Positions 35,691-43,774 are shown, numbered from the stretch's first letter. The stretch: 64,000 bases of DNA from Fibrobacter succinogenes (GCA_902799745.1 CADCBQ010000003.1:1-64000), one strand, 5' to 3'. Notes: generated by a model from the letters alone, not told the origin. Numbers and translations are program-made.

Positions 35691-35763
35691 GCCACTCTAG
35701 CTCAGCTGGTAGAGCAGCTGATTCGTAATCAGCAGGTCGGCAGTTCAAATCTGCTGGGTGGCT
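35691..35763 (+). tRNA. tRNA-Thr, anticodon CGT
   Basis: 73-base cloverleaf with acceptor GCCACTC / GGGTGGC, D arm AGCTCAGCTGGTAGAGC, anticodon arm CTGAT-TCGTAAT-CAG and T loop TTCAAAT. Reads ACG. CCA is not encoded. Confidence 0.95.
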
Positions 35764-35765
35764 CG

Positions 35766-35797
35766 AAAAAATCCCGCTCGATTGAGCGGGATTTTTC
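35766..35797. terminator. Bidirectional terminator between tRNA-Thr and the helicase
   Basis: AAAAAATCCCGCTC / GAGCGGGATTTTTC with loop GATT: a nine-bp GC core flanked by A and T runs, suited to both strands. Confidence 0.93.
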
Positions 35798-35803
35798 TTT
35801 TAT

Positions 35804-37582
35804 TTATTTTCTAGCAGCCAGTTCTTCGGGAGTTCGAGCAAGAATATCCCAGTCTCCTCTTTTGATAATCTTGTACGCGTACCCCTGTTCCGTCAAGAAC
35901 AGCTGGCGGTTCATGGCAAATTCCTGTTCCTTGGAATCCTGCGTCACAATGCTGTAGAAGTGGGCCGCGCCACCGTCGCTCTTGGGGCGGAGCACACGAC
36001 CGAGACGCTGGGCTTCTTCCTGTCGGCTACCGAAGGTACCCGAAATCTGAATCAGCACGTTAGCATCCGGCAAGTCAATCGCGAAGTTACCCACCTTAGA
36101 GACCATCAAGTTCTTCTGCGTTCCGTTACGGAAGGCGGCATAAAGTTTTTCGCGGTCCTTGTTCGGCGTCTTACCCGTAATCAGCGGAATCTGCAAATCT
36201 TCGGAAAGCGCTTCGAGCTGGTCAATGTACTGACCAATGATCAGCACGCGGTCATCGGGCTTATCGAAGTACTTGAGCAGGCGTTCCACGATGTCCGTCT
36301 TTTCGGGGTTCGTAGAAGCGAGCGTAATCTTTTCGCGGACAGGCGCAAGCGCATACTTCATCTTGAGTTCCGGTTCCATCGGAATGCGGATTTCGTTACA
36401 GTCGGCGGTTGCAATCCAGCCCTGGGCTTCCAGAATACGCCACGGAATGTCGTACTTCTTGGGGCCAATCAAGCTGAACACTTCGGTTTCCTTGTGGTCT
36501 TCGCGCACGAGCGTCGCGGTAAGGCCCAGGCGGCGAGTGGCCTGCATTTCGGTACTCAGGCGGAACACCGGAGCCGGCAGCAAGTGCACTTCGTCGTAAA
36601 TCATCAGGCCCCACTTCTCCTGGCTGAACAGCGGGAAGTTCGCGAGTTCCTTCTTGACTTCTTCTTCGGTCAAATCGTCCAAGTCCGAATCGGTCTTTTC
36701 GTTTTCGGACTTCTTCGCACGCTTGCGCTGCGTCAAAATCTGATAGGTCGCCACCGTCACGGGGCCAATTTCCTTGACTTCGCCAGAGTATTCCTTCACC
36801 TGGTCGATCGTCAGATCCGTCTTGTCGCAAATTTCGCGAATCCACTGACGGCTAGCCGAAATGTTCGGCGTCAAAATCAAAGTCTTCGTTTGCACCAAGG
36901 CCATCGTGGCAAGACCGATCACCGTCTTACCCGAACCGCAAGGCAGCACGATCACGCCCGAACCGCCCTTCTCGGAACCGCTCGCGTAGAACACCTGGGC
37001 AGCTTCCTTCTGGTAGTCGCGGAGAGCAAAGGGCTTTCCGCCCACCGTCGTTTCGCGCAGGTGAATGGGCAGCGGGTCGCCCACGGTGTAACCGGCCAAG
37101 TCTTCCACCGGGAATCCGGCGTTGGTAAGAGCCATCTTCAAGTGGCCGCGGCGTTCCGGATCCACTTCGGCATGCAAGTCGTCGATAAAGTGGAGCACGT
37201 ACGGCTGCACTTCCTTAAGGTTGCAGATTTCGGTGAACATGTACTTGTCATCGGATTCCACAATCAGGCGGTCGCCGTCCTTCTTGAGGCGAAGGAGGCC
37301 GTAACGCGCCATGTAATCTTCAATTTCGGTCACCACCGTTTCCGGGATCGGAAAGCGGCTCTGGCTTTCGAGGCGTTCCAGCACCTCCGGCGCACGAAGT
37401 CCCGTCGATGCGGCATTCCACAAACTTAAAGGGCTGATTTTGTAAGTGTGCAAGTGCTCGGGACTCTTGACCAGTTCAGTGAACGGGGCGATCGCGTCGC
37501 GGGCTGCTTCGTAGGTGGGAGCGTCAACTTCCACCATGATTTCCATATTACTCTGAACAATAATGGCGCCATTCGGATTCAT
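35804..37582 (-). CDS. XPB/Ssl2-type DNA helicase (bacterial XPB)
   Basis: 592 residues. An N-terminal XPB-specific domain (about 15-170; HTYKISPLSLWNAASTGL) precedes SF2 helicase motifs: Walker A in LPCGSGKTVIGL, motif II DEVH in LMIYDEVHLLPAP, motif III LGLTATLVRED, and in the second lobe VLIIGQYIDQL and QEEAQRLGRVLRPK (motif VI). Bacterial XPB homologues are 3'-5' helicases thought to act in DNA repair. No Bax1-type nuclease gene is adjacent. ATG 37582 is preferred to 37621 because the latter lies in the loop of the yebC terminator, and the -10 TAAATTTGG lies between them. Confidence 0.92.
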   Translation of the reverse strand: MNPNGAIIVQSNMEIMVEVDAPTYEAARDAIAPFTELVKSPEHLHTYKISPLSLWNAASTGLRAPEVLERLESQSRFPIPETVVTEIEDYMARYGLLRLKKDGDRLIVESDDKYMFTEICNLKEVQPYVLHFIDDLHAEVDPERRGHLKMALTNAGFPVEDLAGYTVGDPLPIHLRETTVGGKPFALRDYQKEAAQVFYASGSEKGGSGVIVLPCGSGKTVIGLATMALVQTKTLILTPNISASRQWIREICDKTDLTIDQVKEYSGEVKEIGPVTVATYQILTQRKRAKKSENEKTDSDLDDLTEEEVKKELANFPLFSQEKWGLMIYDEVHLLPAPVFRLSTEMQATRRLGLTATLVREDHKETEVFSLIGPKKYDIPWRILEAQGWIATADCNEIRIPMEPELKMKYALAPVREKITLASTNPEKTDIVERLLKYFDKPDDRVLIIGQYIDQLEALSEDLQIPLITGKTPNKDREKLYAAFRNGTQKNLMVSKVGNFAIDLPDANVLIQISGTFGSRQEEAQRLGRVLRPKSDGGAAHFYSIVTQDSKEQEFAMNRQLFLTEQGYAYKIIKRGDWDILARTPEELAARK

Positions 37583-37587
37583 AGGCG

Positions 37588-37634
37588 CCAAATTTAGTAA
37601 AAAAATGTCCCCCGCGTTCATACGGGAGACATTT
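37588..37634 (-). terminator. yebC terminator fused to the helicase promoter
   Basis: Minus strand: AAATGTC-T-CCCG / CGGG-G-GACATTT stem (37634-37603) and T-run, immediately followed by ACTAAATTTGG (-10 at 37596-37591). The helicase ATG is nine bases beyond the -10. The terminator stem occupies the position of the promoter spacer and -35. Confidence 0.8.
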
Positions 37635-37665
37635 CAAACTTAATAATAATCAAAAAAACGGATTA

Positions 37666-38409
37666 TTATTCAGCGTCCAGATCAGCTTCGTCGATTTCGG
37701 CGTTGTGGTAAACGTCCTGGACGTCGTCGTGGTCTTCGAACTTGTCGATGAGCTTGAGGAGCTTCTGGGCATCTTCGTGACCGAGCTTCACCGGGTCGTT
37801 AGCGACGTAGGTGATTTCTGCGCTCATCATTTCGATACCGGCAGCTTCCAAAGCCTTGGAAACAGCGTCGAATGCTTCGGGGCTGGTGGAGATTTCATGC
37901 ACGCCGTCTTCGGTGGACATGTCTTCGGCACCGGCTTCGAGAACTAGGTCCATGACCTTGTCTTCCGGATACTTTTCAGCATCAACGATGATCACACCCT
38001 TGTAGGTGAAAGCCCAAGAAACGGAACCGGATTCGCCCATGGCGCCGTTGTTCTTGTTAAAGATGTTGCGGATTTCGGCAACGGTACGAACCTTGTTGTC
38101 GGTCAGGCACTGCACCATGATGGCAATGCCACCCGGGCCGCGTCCTTCGTACAACGGTTCCGTCATTTCGGTACCGGAGTTGGCACCCGTACCCTTGGCA
38201 ATGGCGCTTTCGATGTTCTTAGTCGGCAAGCTCTGGCTCTTGGACTTAAGAATAGCGGCACGCAGACGCGGGTTTGCGTCGGGGTTTCCGCCGCCGAGCT
38301 TAGCAGCAATGGAGATTTCCTTAATCAGCTTGTTCCAAGCCTTGGCGCGAGCAACGTCAGTCTTGGCTTTCTTGCGTTTGGTGGTGGCCCATTTGGAGTG
38401 ACCGGACAT
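37666..38409 (-). CDS. YebC/PmpR-family protein (translation factor or transcriptional regulator)
   Basis: 247 residues. Start MSGHSKWATTKRKKAKTDVA, ISIAAKLGGGNPDANPRLRAAI, GTGANSGTEMTEPLYEGRGPGG and the later GSVSWAF are the full family signature. Members bind DNA in some bacteria, and recent work links the family to relieving ribosome stalling at proline runs. Length is normal. A ribosome binding site (GAGGT) lies seven bases before the ATG. Its terminator is embedded with the next gene's promoter. Confidence 0.95.
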   Translation of the reverse strand: MSGHSKWATTKRKKAKTDVARAKAWNKLIKEISIAAKLGGGNPDANPRLRAAILKSKSQSLPTKNIESAIAKGTGANSGTEMTEPLYEGRGPGGIAIMVQCLTDNKVRTVAEIRNIFNKNNGAMGESGSVSWAFTYKGVIIVDAEKYPEDKVMDLVLEAGAEDMSTEDGVHEISTSPEAFDAVSKALEAAGIEMMSAEITYVANDPVKLGHEDAQKLLKLIDKFEDHDDVQDVYHNAEIDEADLDAE

Positions 38410-38440
38410 AGATTACCTCTAATTGGTTTTAGTTAAAAAA

Positions 38441-39253
38441 TTACTTGTTCTTGAGCTGGCAGCGACGCTTTTCCTTGATGGAGAGACCAGGATCATCGCA
38501 AGGATCGCCAGAAACCTTTTTCTTCTTTTTCTTCTTGGTCGGAGCAGGCTGTTCGTCTTCATCGACTCGGCGCTTGCGCTTGTTCAGCGTTGCTTCTTCT
38601 TCGGCTTCGACTTTTTTTTTCTTTTTCTTCTTCGGAGCTACTTCTTCATCGTCGCTCGCCTCTACACGGCGCTTGCGAGTCGTAATGGTAGCTTCTTCTT
38701 CAGGCTTCTTTTCGCCCTTCTTCTGCAGGGCGCGGAGTTTCGCCTTGTCGAGCGGGTCGGCAGAAGCCTTGGTAATGGCCTTGTCGTACTTACCGCCCCA
38801 CACGTTACCGAGCAAGGAACCAGATTCCAGAGCATCCTTCAGAATGCCCATGGCCCATTCGTCATTTGCCGGCGGCAAAAGCTTAAAGCGCAGGTTACGG
38901 ATTCGGGTCGGTTCATCTTCAAAGAAGAGCATCATGTCGAACAAGCCCACCTGATACTCCTTACCGTCGGAACCAGGAGATGCCGAAGGCACATAGGCAA
39001 GCACGGCATAGACGTCACCGTCAAAAAGGCCCGTGATCAAAGCATCGCCGTCACCACCCGGAGCCTGCACTTCACCGTCAGCCTGGAAAGCCCACGGAGC
39101 GACATCCACCGTCAAGCGGAACTTGTGATAGCCCTTATCGGCCTTTTTCAGCTTGAGCAGCGCGCCGGAGAAAGCCTGGAATTCAGGCTTCAGCGACTGC
39201 GCCGAGCAAACCGCCACAAAAACCAAACAAATAAACACTATAAGTTTTTTCAT
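38441..39253 (-). CDS. Exported protein with a C-terminal poly-lysine repeat tail
   Basis: 270 residues, family not recognised. Signal peptide MKKLIVFICLVFVAVCSAQ, then a globular domain of about 150 residues (FRLTVDVAPWAFQADGEVQA, AVLAYVPSASPGSDGKEYQV, LRFKLLPPANDEWAMGIL). Residues 188-247 contain two copies of a 28-residue unit (TRKRRVEASDDEEVAPKKK... and NKRKRRVDEDEQPAPTKKK...), each ending in seven or so Lys. The tail (CDDPGLSIKEKRRCQ) has two Cys. A strongly basic repeat on an exported protein might bind anionic polymers or nucleic acid. It lies between yebC and a phosphohexomutase gene on the same strand. Confidence 0.78.
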   Translation of the reverse strand: MKKLIVFICLVFVAVCSAQSLKPEFQAFSGALLKLKKADKGYHKFRLTVDVAPWAFQADGEVQAPGGDGDALITGLFDGDVYAVLAYVPSASPGSDGKEYQVGLFDMMLFFEDEPTRIRNLRFKLLPPANDEWAMGILKDALESGSLLGNVWGGKYDKAITKASADPLDKAKLRALQKKGEKKPEEEATITTRKRRVEASDDEEVAPKKKKKKKVEAEEEATLNKRKRRVDEDEQPAPTKKKKKKKVSGDPCDDPGLSIKEKRRCQLKNK

Positions 39254-39277
39254 AGGAACCTCCCTTTGAAAAGCTTA

Positions 39278-40891
39278 TTAATTCTTGAAGAACAGCGCCT
39301 TGGCAGCCTCGAACATCGGGTCCTTTTCATCCGGGTTGCGACATTCCGTATAAATACGAACCTTCGGTTCCGTACCGGACGGACGCACGAGCATCCAGGA
39401 GTCATCGTCGAAGATCACCTTCACGCCGTCGAGCGTCAGGAGCTGCTTCACGGTCTTTTCGTTGTTGCCAACCATGACCTTAGCACCCGGCTTGGCGATA
39501 TCGGCGATAGCGTTCACCTTAGCCTTCAGCGGTTCGCCCACGAGGGACTTGTCCACTTCGAAACCGGAGCGAGTCGGGTAGAAGCGGCCGTATTCTTCGT
39601 ACAAGGCATCCAAGTATTCACCCAGGTTCTTGCCCGTCTTGGCCATAATTTCGAGAGCGATAAGGAGACCGAACTGGGCATCCTTTTCGAGCGTGTTGTT
39701 CAAGCCAGAGATACCGTCGGATTCTTCGAAAGCGACGAGAGCCTTCTGCTTGGCATTACGAGAGAGCCACGGGCGGAAGTTCTTGAAGCCCACCGGAGTT
39801 TCCATCACGGGCACGCCGAGCTTTTCAGCAATGATGTTCACAAAGTTGGAGGTAGCGACGGACTTAGCCACGCAGCCCTGTTCCTTGCGCCAGGTAGCCA
39901 TGTAGTGGAAAGCGATAGCACCGAACTGGTTCATATCGATTTCGCGGGTACCGTCGTAGAAACGGATACGGTCGCCATCCGGGTCAAAGATTGCACCCAG
40001 GCGGAACCAGGACTTGCTTTCGTCGAGGACCTTGCGAACCTTTTCGAGGTTCTTGCTGGACGGTTCCGGAGCGATACCGCCGAACAGGGAATCGTCTTCG
40101 TTACGGAGCGTAATCAGGCATTCCGGATTGTCGAGGAGAGCAGCCGGACGGCGGCGAGTAGAACCGTGCACGTGGTCGCAAACGAGAGTCAGACGACCCT
40201 TCTTGATAAAGTCCTTGATCAGGTCGAACTTGATCGTGCCCTGCTTTTCGAGGAATTCCTTGTAAATCTTGAGGGAGTCGATAATTTCCCAGTCAACCTT
40301 GCCCACCGGTTCAAACTTCCAAGTGGCCATCATTTCGTTGCTGAGCTTGGTGATCACGTTCGTGATTTCCGGACCGGCAGGACCGCCGTCAGCCGGGTTG
40401 AACTTGATACCGTTGTAGTGGCTCGGGTTGTGACTCGGAGTCATGTTGATCGAGCAGGCTGCACCGAGCATTTCGATAGCGGCGCTAAATTCCGGAGTCG
40501 GCATTTCGCCACCGTAGTAGACCTTCACGCCGGCCTTGGCAAACTGGTCAGCCACAGCTTCGCAGAATTCGTGACCGAGCAAACGGTTGTCGTGACCCAC
40601 GACCACGCCGCGCTTCTGGAGTTCTGCAAAGTCCTTCACGCCAAGAGCTTCGAACAATTCAGGAGTAGCTTCCTTATAGAGGCGCACAATGGCAGCACCC
40701 ACCACCTGCAAGTTGCGGAGCGTAAATTCAGAACCGATTTCGCCGCGCCAGCCAGACGTACCAAAGCTCACCTTGGCGGGTTCCTGGGAGGTCAGGGCGA
40801 CCTGCTTGACAGTTTCAACCAGGTTCATATCGGTAGCCGGGTTGAATTCGGGGGACTGAATCTTTTTCCAAATCTGGGTAATGTTTTCCAT
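39278..40891 (-). CDS. Phosphoglucomutase/phosphomannomutase family enzyme
   Basis: 537 residues from ATG 40891 (AAAGGATC upstream). Alpha-D-phosphohexomutase domains: FGTSGWRGEIGSEFTLRNLQ (domain I start), VVGHDNRLLGHEF, active-site Ser in INMTPSHNPSHYNGIKF, metal loop DPDGDRIRFYDG (DGDR), FEESDGISG (sugar binding) and the C-terminal phosphate-binding LVRPSGTEPKVRIYTE. It interconverts hexose 1- and 6-phosphates, feeding glycogen, LPS sugars or glycolysis; substrate preference is not certain. The longer frame back to 41086 covers the GC-rich repeat region and is rejected. Confidence 0.92.
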   Translation of the reverse strand: MENITQIWKKIQSPEFNPATDMNLVETVKQVALTSQEPAKVSFGTSGWRGEIGSEFTLRNLQVVGAAIVRLYKEATPELFEALGVKDFAELQKRGVVVGHDNRLLGHEFCEAVADQFAKAGVKVYYGGEMPTPEFSAAIEMLGAACSINMTPSHNPSHYNGIKFNPADGGPAGPEITNVITKLSNEMMATWKFEPVGKVDWEIIDSLKIYKEFLEKQGTIKFDLIKDFIKKGRLTLVCDHVHGSTRRRPAALLDNPECLITLRNEDDSLFGGIAPEPSSKNLEKVRKVLDESKSWFRLGAIFDPDGDRIRFYDGTREIDMNQFGAIAFHYMATWRKEQGCVAKSVATSNFVNIIAEKLGVPVMETPVGFKNFRPWLSRNAKQKALVAFEESDGISGLNNTLEKDAQFGLLIALEIMAKTGKNLGEYLDALYEEYGRFYPTRSGFEVDKSLVGEPLKAKVNAIADIAKPGAKVMVGNNEKTVKQLLTLDGVKVIFDDDSWMLVRPSGTEPKVRIYTECRNPDEKDPMFEAAKALFFKN

Positions 40892-41195
40892 AAGGGATCC
40901 TTTTGTGTTTTTTCGCGAGAAATTTAGTAAAATCCCAACAACAAAAGGGGGAGGCCTCCCCCTGTTTGCAGCCCCAACAGGGGCTTCCAACACCCCCTCT
41001 CCTAAGGGGCTCCGCCCCCTAAAACCCCCGGGCTTTAATCTGCCTACCGCTGCCCACGGCTCCAGAGCTAAGCTCGCCTCGCTCACATGGCCTCGGCCTT
41101 CGGCCGACGAATGTTCGCTCGACGACTTATCTTCTTCCGCCTTAGGGCATGCCCCTCACGCCCTAATTTTATTGTTAAAATTTTTGGTTAATTGA
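40892..41195. repeat. GC-rich palindromic intergenic region
   Basis: No gene. It contains GGGGGAGGCCTCCCCC (40947-40962), several short CCCC/GGGG inverted repeats, GGCCTCGGCCTTCGGCC around 41089, and GGGCATGCCCCTC near 41145. Parts match the order of motifs at 270-375, which also lies downstream of a FISUMP gene. TAAATTTC upstream of the phosphohexomutase start is its likely -10. Confidence 0.55.
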
Positions 41196-42371
41196 CTAGT
41201 TTTTGGCCAAAGGATTGTCGTCGTCCATTACACAGCGGACAGAAGAAAAAGACCTTTTTTGAGAGGCTGATCCATTCAGTCTCGTCTTATTTGAACCAGA
41301 TGTAAAAGAAATAATATATGCATCTGTATCATTTATTTCAGCCGAAACCCATACGGAGCCATACTCTTTAACACCTTTAAACACGTCATTAGGATAGTAA
41401 AAACCCGCCGGAATAATAGCCAAGCCATCAGAATTACGCCCAGCGTTCTCTTCCCACAGAATTTTCGAACGAATATCGCCATTGGCATATTTCCACTCCC
41501 TCTGGTTCATAATATGCCAGCCATCGGGGCAAATACCCTGCCAAATGATATTCAAATACTCTTCACCTGGGTAGCTTCCACGTTTTTCCGTTATGGCCTT
41601 GCACGCGTCATTACTATCCACAGCAACAGAATCGCAGACCTTGGGCAGATTCATAGCCTCGGCCCAAGTGTAAAGTCCACCAAAATGGTTATCGCAGAAC
41701 CATTCGTCGTCTACGTAGCATAGTTTTTCGGTTACACTATCGTCAAATTTTGTCATGCCGCTAGGAATCATCTTGCCATAATTCAAATTTTCGGCCATTA
41801 CATAAAAAGTCGTAAACGCATCAAAATCTTCTGAACGGCCTTCAAATTTTAAATACTTATACTTGCGACCATCACGCGGGTCTTCGAATTCAAAATATTT
41901 TCCATTGTAACCCGCAAACAAGCTATCCATATTCGGGTGTTCTTTATTTTTTTCGATAGCAGCAAGAGAGTCCAAAGAATCAAGACGAGCAGACGAATCC
42001 GTTTCCCAGCGTCCATTTCTACATGTACGATATCGACGCTGTCCATAACCATCTTTAATAGACGTATCACCATCGACGCAGATAGGATCAATTTCTATAC
42101 TACTACTCGACTCAACCACCGACGAACTGCTATTCTTACCGCTTACAGAACTAGAAGAATTCTTTTCTGCAGCCGAGGAACTAGATTTTTTAGAATCTTT
42201 CTGTGAAGACGAAGATGCGTCTTTATCTTTACCCGAAGAACCGTTGTCGTCATTGCTACTCGACGAGATTTCACCGATTGGATCGGGAGCGGAGCTACTA
42301 GATTCATCGCCACATGCTGCGAGCAGGGCTAGGAGAATGGACAGGGCCAAAGCGTTTGCAAAAATCTTCAC
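41196..42371 (-). CDS. FISUMP-domain lipoprotein (copy B)
   Basis: 391 residues from GTG 42371 (GGAGG six bases upstream; same start context as copy A). Signal and lipobox LLALLAAC, a Ser-rich linker with an extra GKDKDASS insertion relative to copy A, then the FISUMP domain. The region around residues 95-320 is almost identical to copy A, residues about 321-376 are different (AGFYYPNDVFKGVKEYGSVW versus TARLQTDVYTALWMPSALES), and the end FSSVRCVMDDDNPLAKN matches again. The pattern suggests a swapped or rapidly changing segment. It lies downstream of an Rpn-type gene, as copy A does. Confidence 0.88.
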   Translation of the reverse strand: MKIFANALALSILLALLAACGDESSSSAPDPIGEISSSSNDDNGSSGKDKDASSSSQKDSKKSSSSAAEKNSSSSVSGKNSSSSVVESSSSIEIDPICVDGDTSIKDGYGQRRYRTCRNGRWETDSSARLDSLDSLAAIEKNKEHPNMDSLFAGYNGKYFEFEDPRDGRKYKYLKFEGRSEDFDAFTTFYVMAENLNYGKMIPSGMTKFDDSVTEKLCYVDDEWFCDNHFGGLYTWAEAMNLPKVCDSVAVDSNDACKAITEKRGSYPGEEYLNIIWQGICPDGWHIMNQREWKYANGDIRSKILWEENAGRNSDGLAIIPAGFYYPNDVFKGVKEYGSVWVSAEINDTDAYIISFTSGSNKTRLNGSASQKRSFSSVRCVMDDDNPLAKN

Positions 42372-42412
42372 AGAAGACCTCCGGTTATAAAAATCCCACT
42401 GATTTTTTGCAA

Positions 42413-42451
42413 AATATAGCAACTAAAAAGCCAGCCTTACAAGCTGGCTTT
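42413..42451 (-). terminator. Rpn-type gene terminator overlapping the FISUMP B promoter
   Basis: AAAGCCAGC / GCTGGCTTT (42451-42443, 42435-42427), followed by TTT on the minus strand. A -10 TATATTTTG begins at 42418 and a possible -35 TTGTAA (42442-42437) falls in the hairpin loop, spacing 18. Confidence 0.78.
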
Positions 42452-42474
42452 CGTTCTAGAAAAAAACAACTAAA

Positions 42475-43419
42475 CTATTTTGCAAGACGACTTTGCTGAA
42501 GTGCTTCGAGCTTTGATTGAATTTTCGCAATCATTTCGTCGGAAAGCCCTTCTTCACGAAGAACGGCCTCGGTGTCAGCTTTATTTTGCGCAAGTTTGTC
42601 TTTAGCTTCTTGAGTTTCAGCACGCGCATCCGCAAGGCGCTTGCGGAACACGTCACCGGCGCTCACAAAGCCGTATTTCTGTCCTACACTCTTGAAAGCC
42701 ATTTCCAACTCCTTCAGATAGTCCTCGTCGACGTACTCTCTCAAATATACATTAATTTTGCTCAAAAGGGTCAATCCTACATCCGTAGGCAATTTCTGGA
42801 ACGATTCCTTAAACTGCAACAACTTCGAACGAAGATTGTCCTTGTCAAAAGCATACTTCATTGCGGTAATTCCCATGCCCGTCGCAACGTCTTCACAAGC
42901 GAGACAATCACTGTCGGGGATGTCGGCCATGTTCACAAACGAGCATGCAAACGGAAGCACGCGACCGTGGAAAAATTCCGGGTACCCGTCTTCAAGGTTT
43001 TTCAGCGGATTCCAATTTTCGCGACCGTTGTAAAAGATGATGGCCATCGTCGGGAGTCCGTCAAACACACGGTTTTCCTGATGAATCTTCATTACGGAAC
43101 GCACATAGCGGGCAATCTGGTTGATAGTGTCGGGGTCACGTCCCGACTTGTGCTCTACCATGATGCCAACCAGCACAGGTGCGCCCGTCAACACGTTGAC
43201 GCGGAAGGCTAGATCCGCATCACCGGTTTCGTCGACCTCGGAATACGAATCAGGAATACGTTCTAATGTGCCGAGATTCACGGAAGACAGGAATTCGCCC
43301 ACTTCGCGATCCACCTTGCCTGCAAACCCAAGCAACAGTCTAAGGCGCTTGACATCGGCAAAAAGCCACCGGAAAAAGGGATCATGTGCACGGCGTGCAT
43401 TATTTTTCTTTTCAGTCAT
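42475..43419 (-). CDS. Rpn-family (YhgA-like, PF04754-type) PD-(D/E)XK nuclease (copy B)
   Basis: 314 residues. HDPFFRWLFADVKRLRLLLGF is the classical start of the YhgA/Rpn group; DADLAFRV (Asp69) and VGIMVEHKSGRDP (Glu89-x-Lys91) supply the nuclease core. The C-terminal 60 residues are charged and coiled (ADARAETQEAKDKLAQNKAD). E. coli RpnA-E cut DNA and raise recombination; activity here is inferred. It is a different subfamily from the protein at 1865-2827, yet both are followed by nearly identical FISUMP genes. An 18-base sequence from the FISUMP start recurs upstream of this gene. Confidence 0.83.
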   Translation of the reverse strand: MTEKKNNARRAHDPFFRWLFADVKRLRLLLGFAGKVDREVGEFLSSVNLGTLERIPDSYSEVDETGDADLAFRVNVLTGAPVLVGIMVEHKSGRDPDTINQIARYVRSVMKIHQENRVFDGLPTMAIIFYNGRENWNPLKNLEDGYPEFFHGRVLPFACSFVNMADIPDSDCLACEDVATGMGITAMKYAFDKDNLRSKLLQFKESFQKLPTDVGLTLLSKINVYLREYVDEDYLKELEMAFKSVGQKYGFVSAGDVFRKRLADARAETQEAKDKLAQNKADTEAVLREEGLSDEMIAKIQSKLEALQQSRLAK

Positions 43420-43607
43420 AATTTTCCTTTCTTTAGCGTTATTTTTTTTCGGAACCCATTTTTTTCGGAAGGCTCCTTTATTCTATACGCCACTTTTGAA
43501 GAAGCAGTCTGATTTTGCACCTGCTTTTCACGTAAAATTATATTAGCGGCATTTAGGGCTACTTTTGCTAAAAGGCTCAATCTTGACGACAACTTGTCGC
43601 CCTTCAT
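43416..43607 (-). CDS. Possible small protein overlapping the Rpn-type gene start
   Basis: 63 codons from ATG 43607 ending as an ATGA overlap with the Rpn-type start. The sequence (LSSRLSLLAKVALNAANIIL, REKQVQNQTASSKVAYRI) could form a helix, and the overlap hints at translational coupling, but no family is recognised, there is no clear ribosome binding site and the composition is AT-biased. It may be only the leader of the nuclease gene. Confidence 0.3.
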   Translation of the reverse strand: MKGDKLSSRLSLLAKVALNAANIILREKQVQNQTASSKVAYRIKEPSEKNGFRKKITLKKGKL

Positions 43608-43683
43608 TTTGCAATCAACCGTTTGCAAAAATCTTCATTTTTTACAAAAAGCAACTTTAGGTTGCTATTAATCAAGCCGTCAC

Positions 43684-43743
43684 GATGTTTTTGCCCGCTC
43701 GCCATCCGGGAATTTCCGGAACCGCTCGCTTACCAAAAACATC
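43684..43743. repeat. 60-bp nested repeat element
   Basis: Outer inverted repeat GATGTTTTTG / CAAAAACATC (10 of 10), a direct repeat CCGCTCGC at 43695-43702 and 43722-43729, and a central TCCGG/CCGGA dyad. It stands between the NERD gene 3' end and the Rpn-type gene, and differs in base composition from the AT-rich surroundings. It could be a terminator, a small mobile hairpin or a recombination site. Confidence 0.6.
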
Positions 43744-43774
43744 TCATGCCGACTTATCGCACATAGTGCAGAAT

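Noticed and set aside
41093-41195. Part of a longer N-terminus for the phosphohexomutase (frame open to 41086) and upstream repeats as coding
   Set aside because: The extension is Pro/Gly/Arg-rich translation of a GC-rich palindromic region; a ribosome binding site and conserved start fit ATG 40891.
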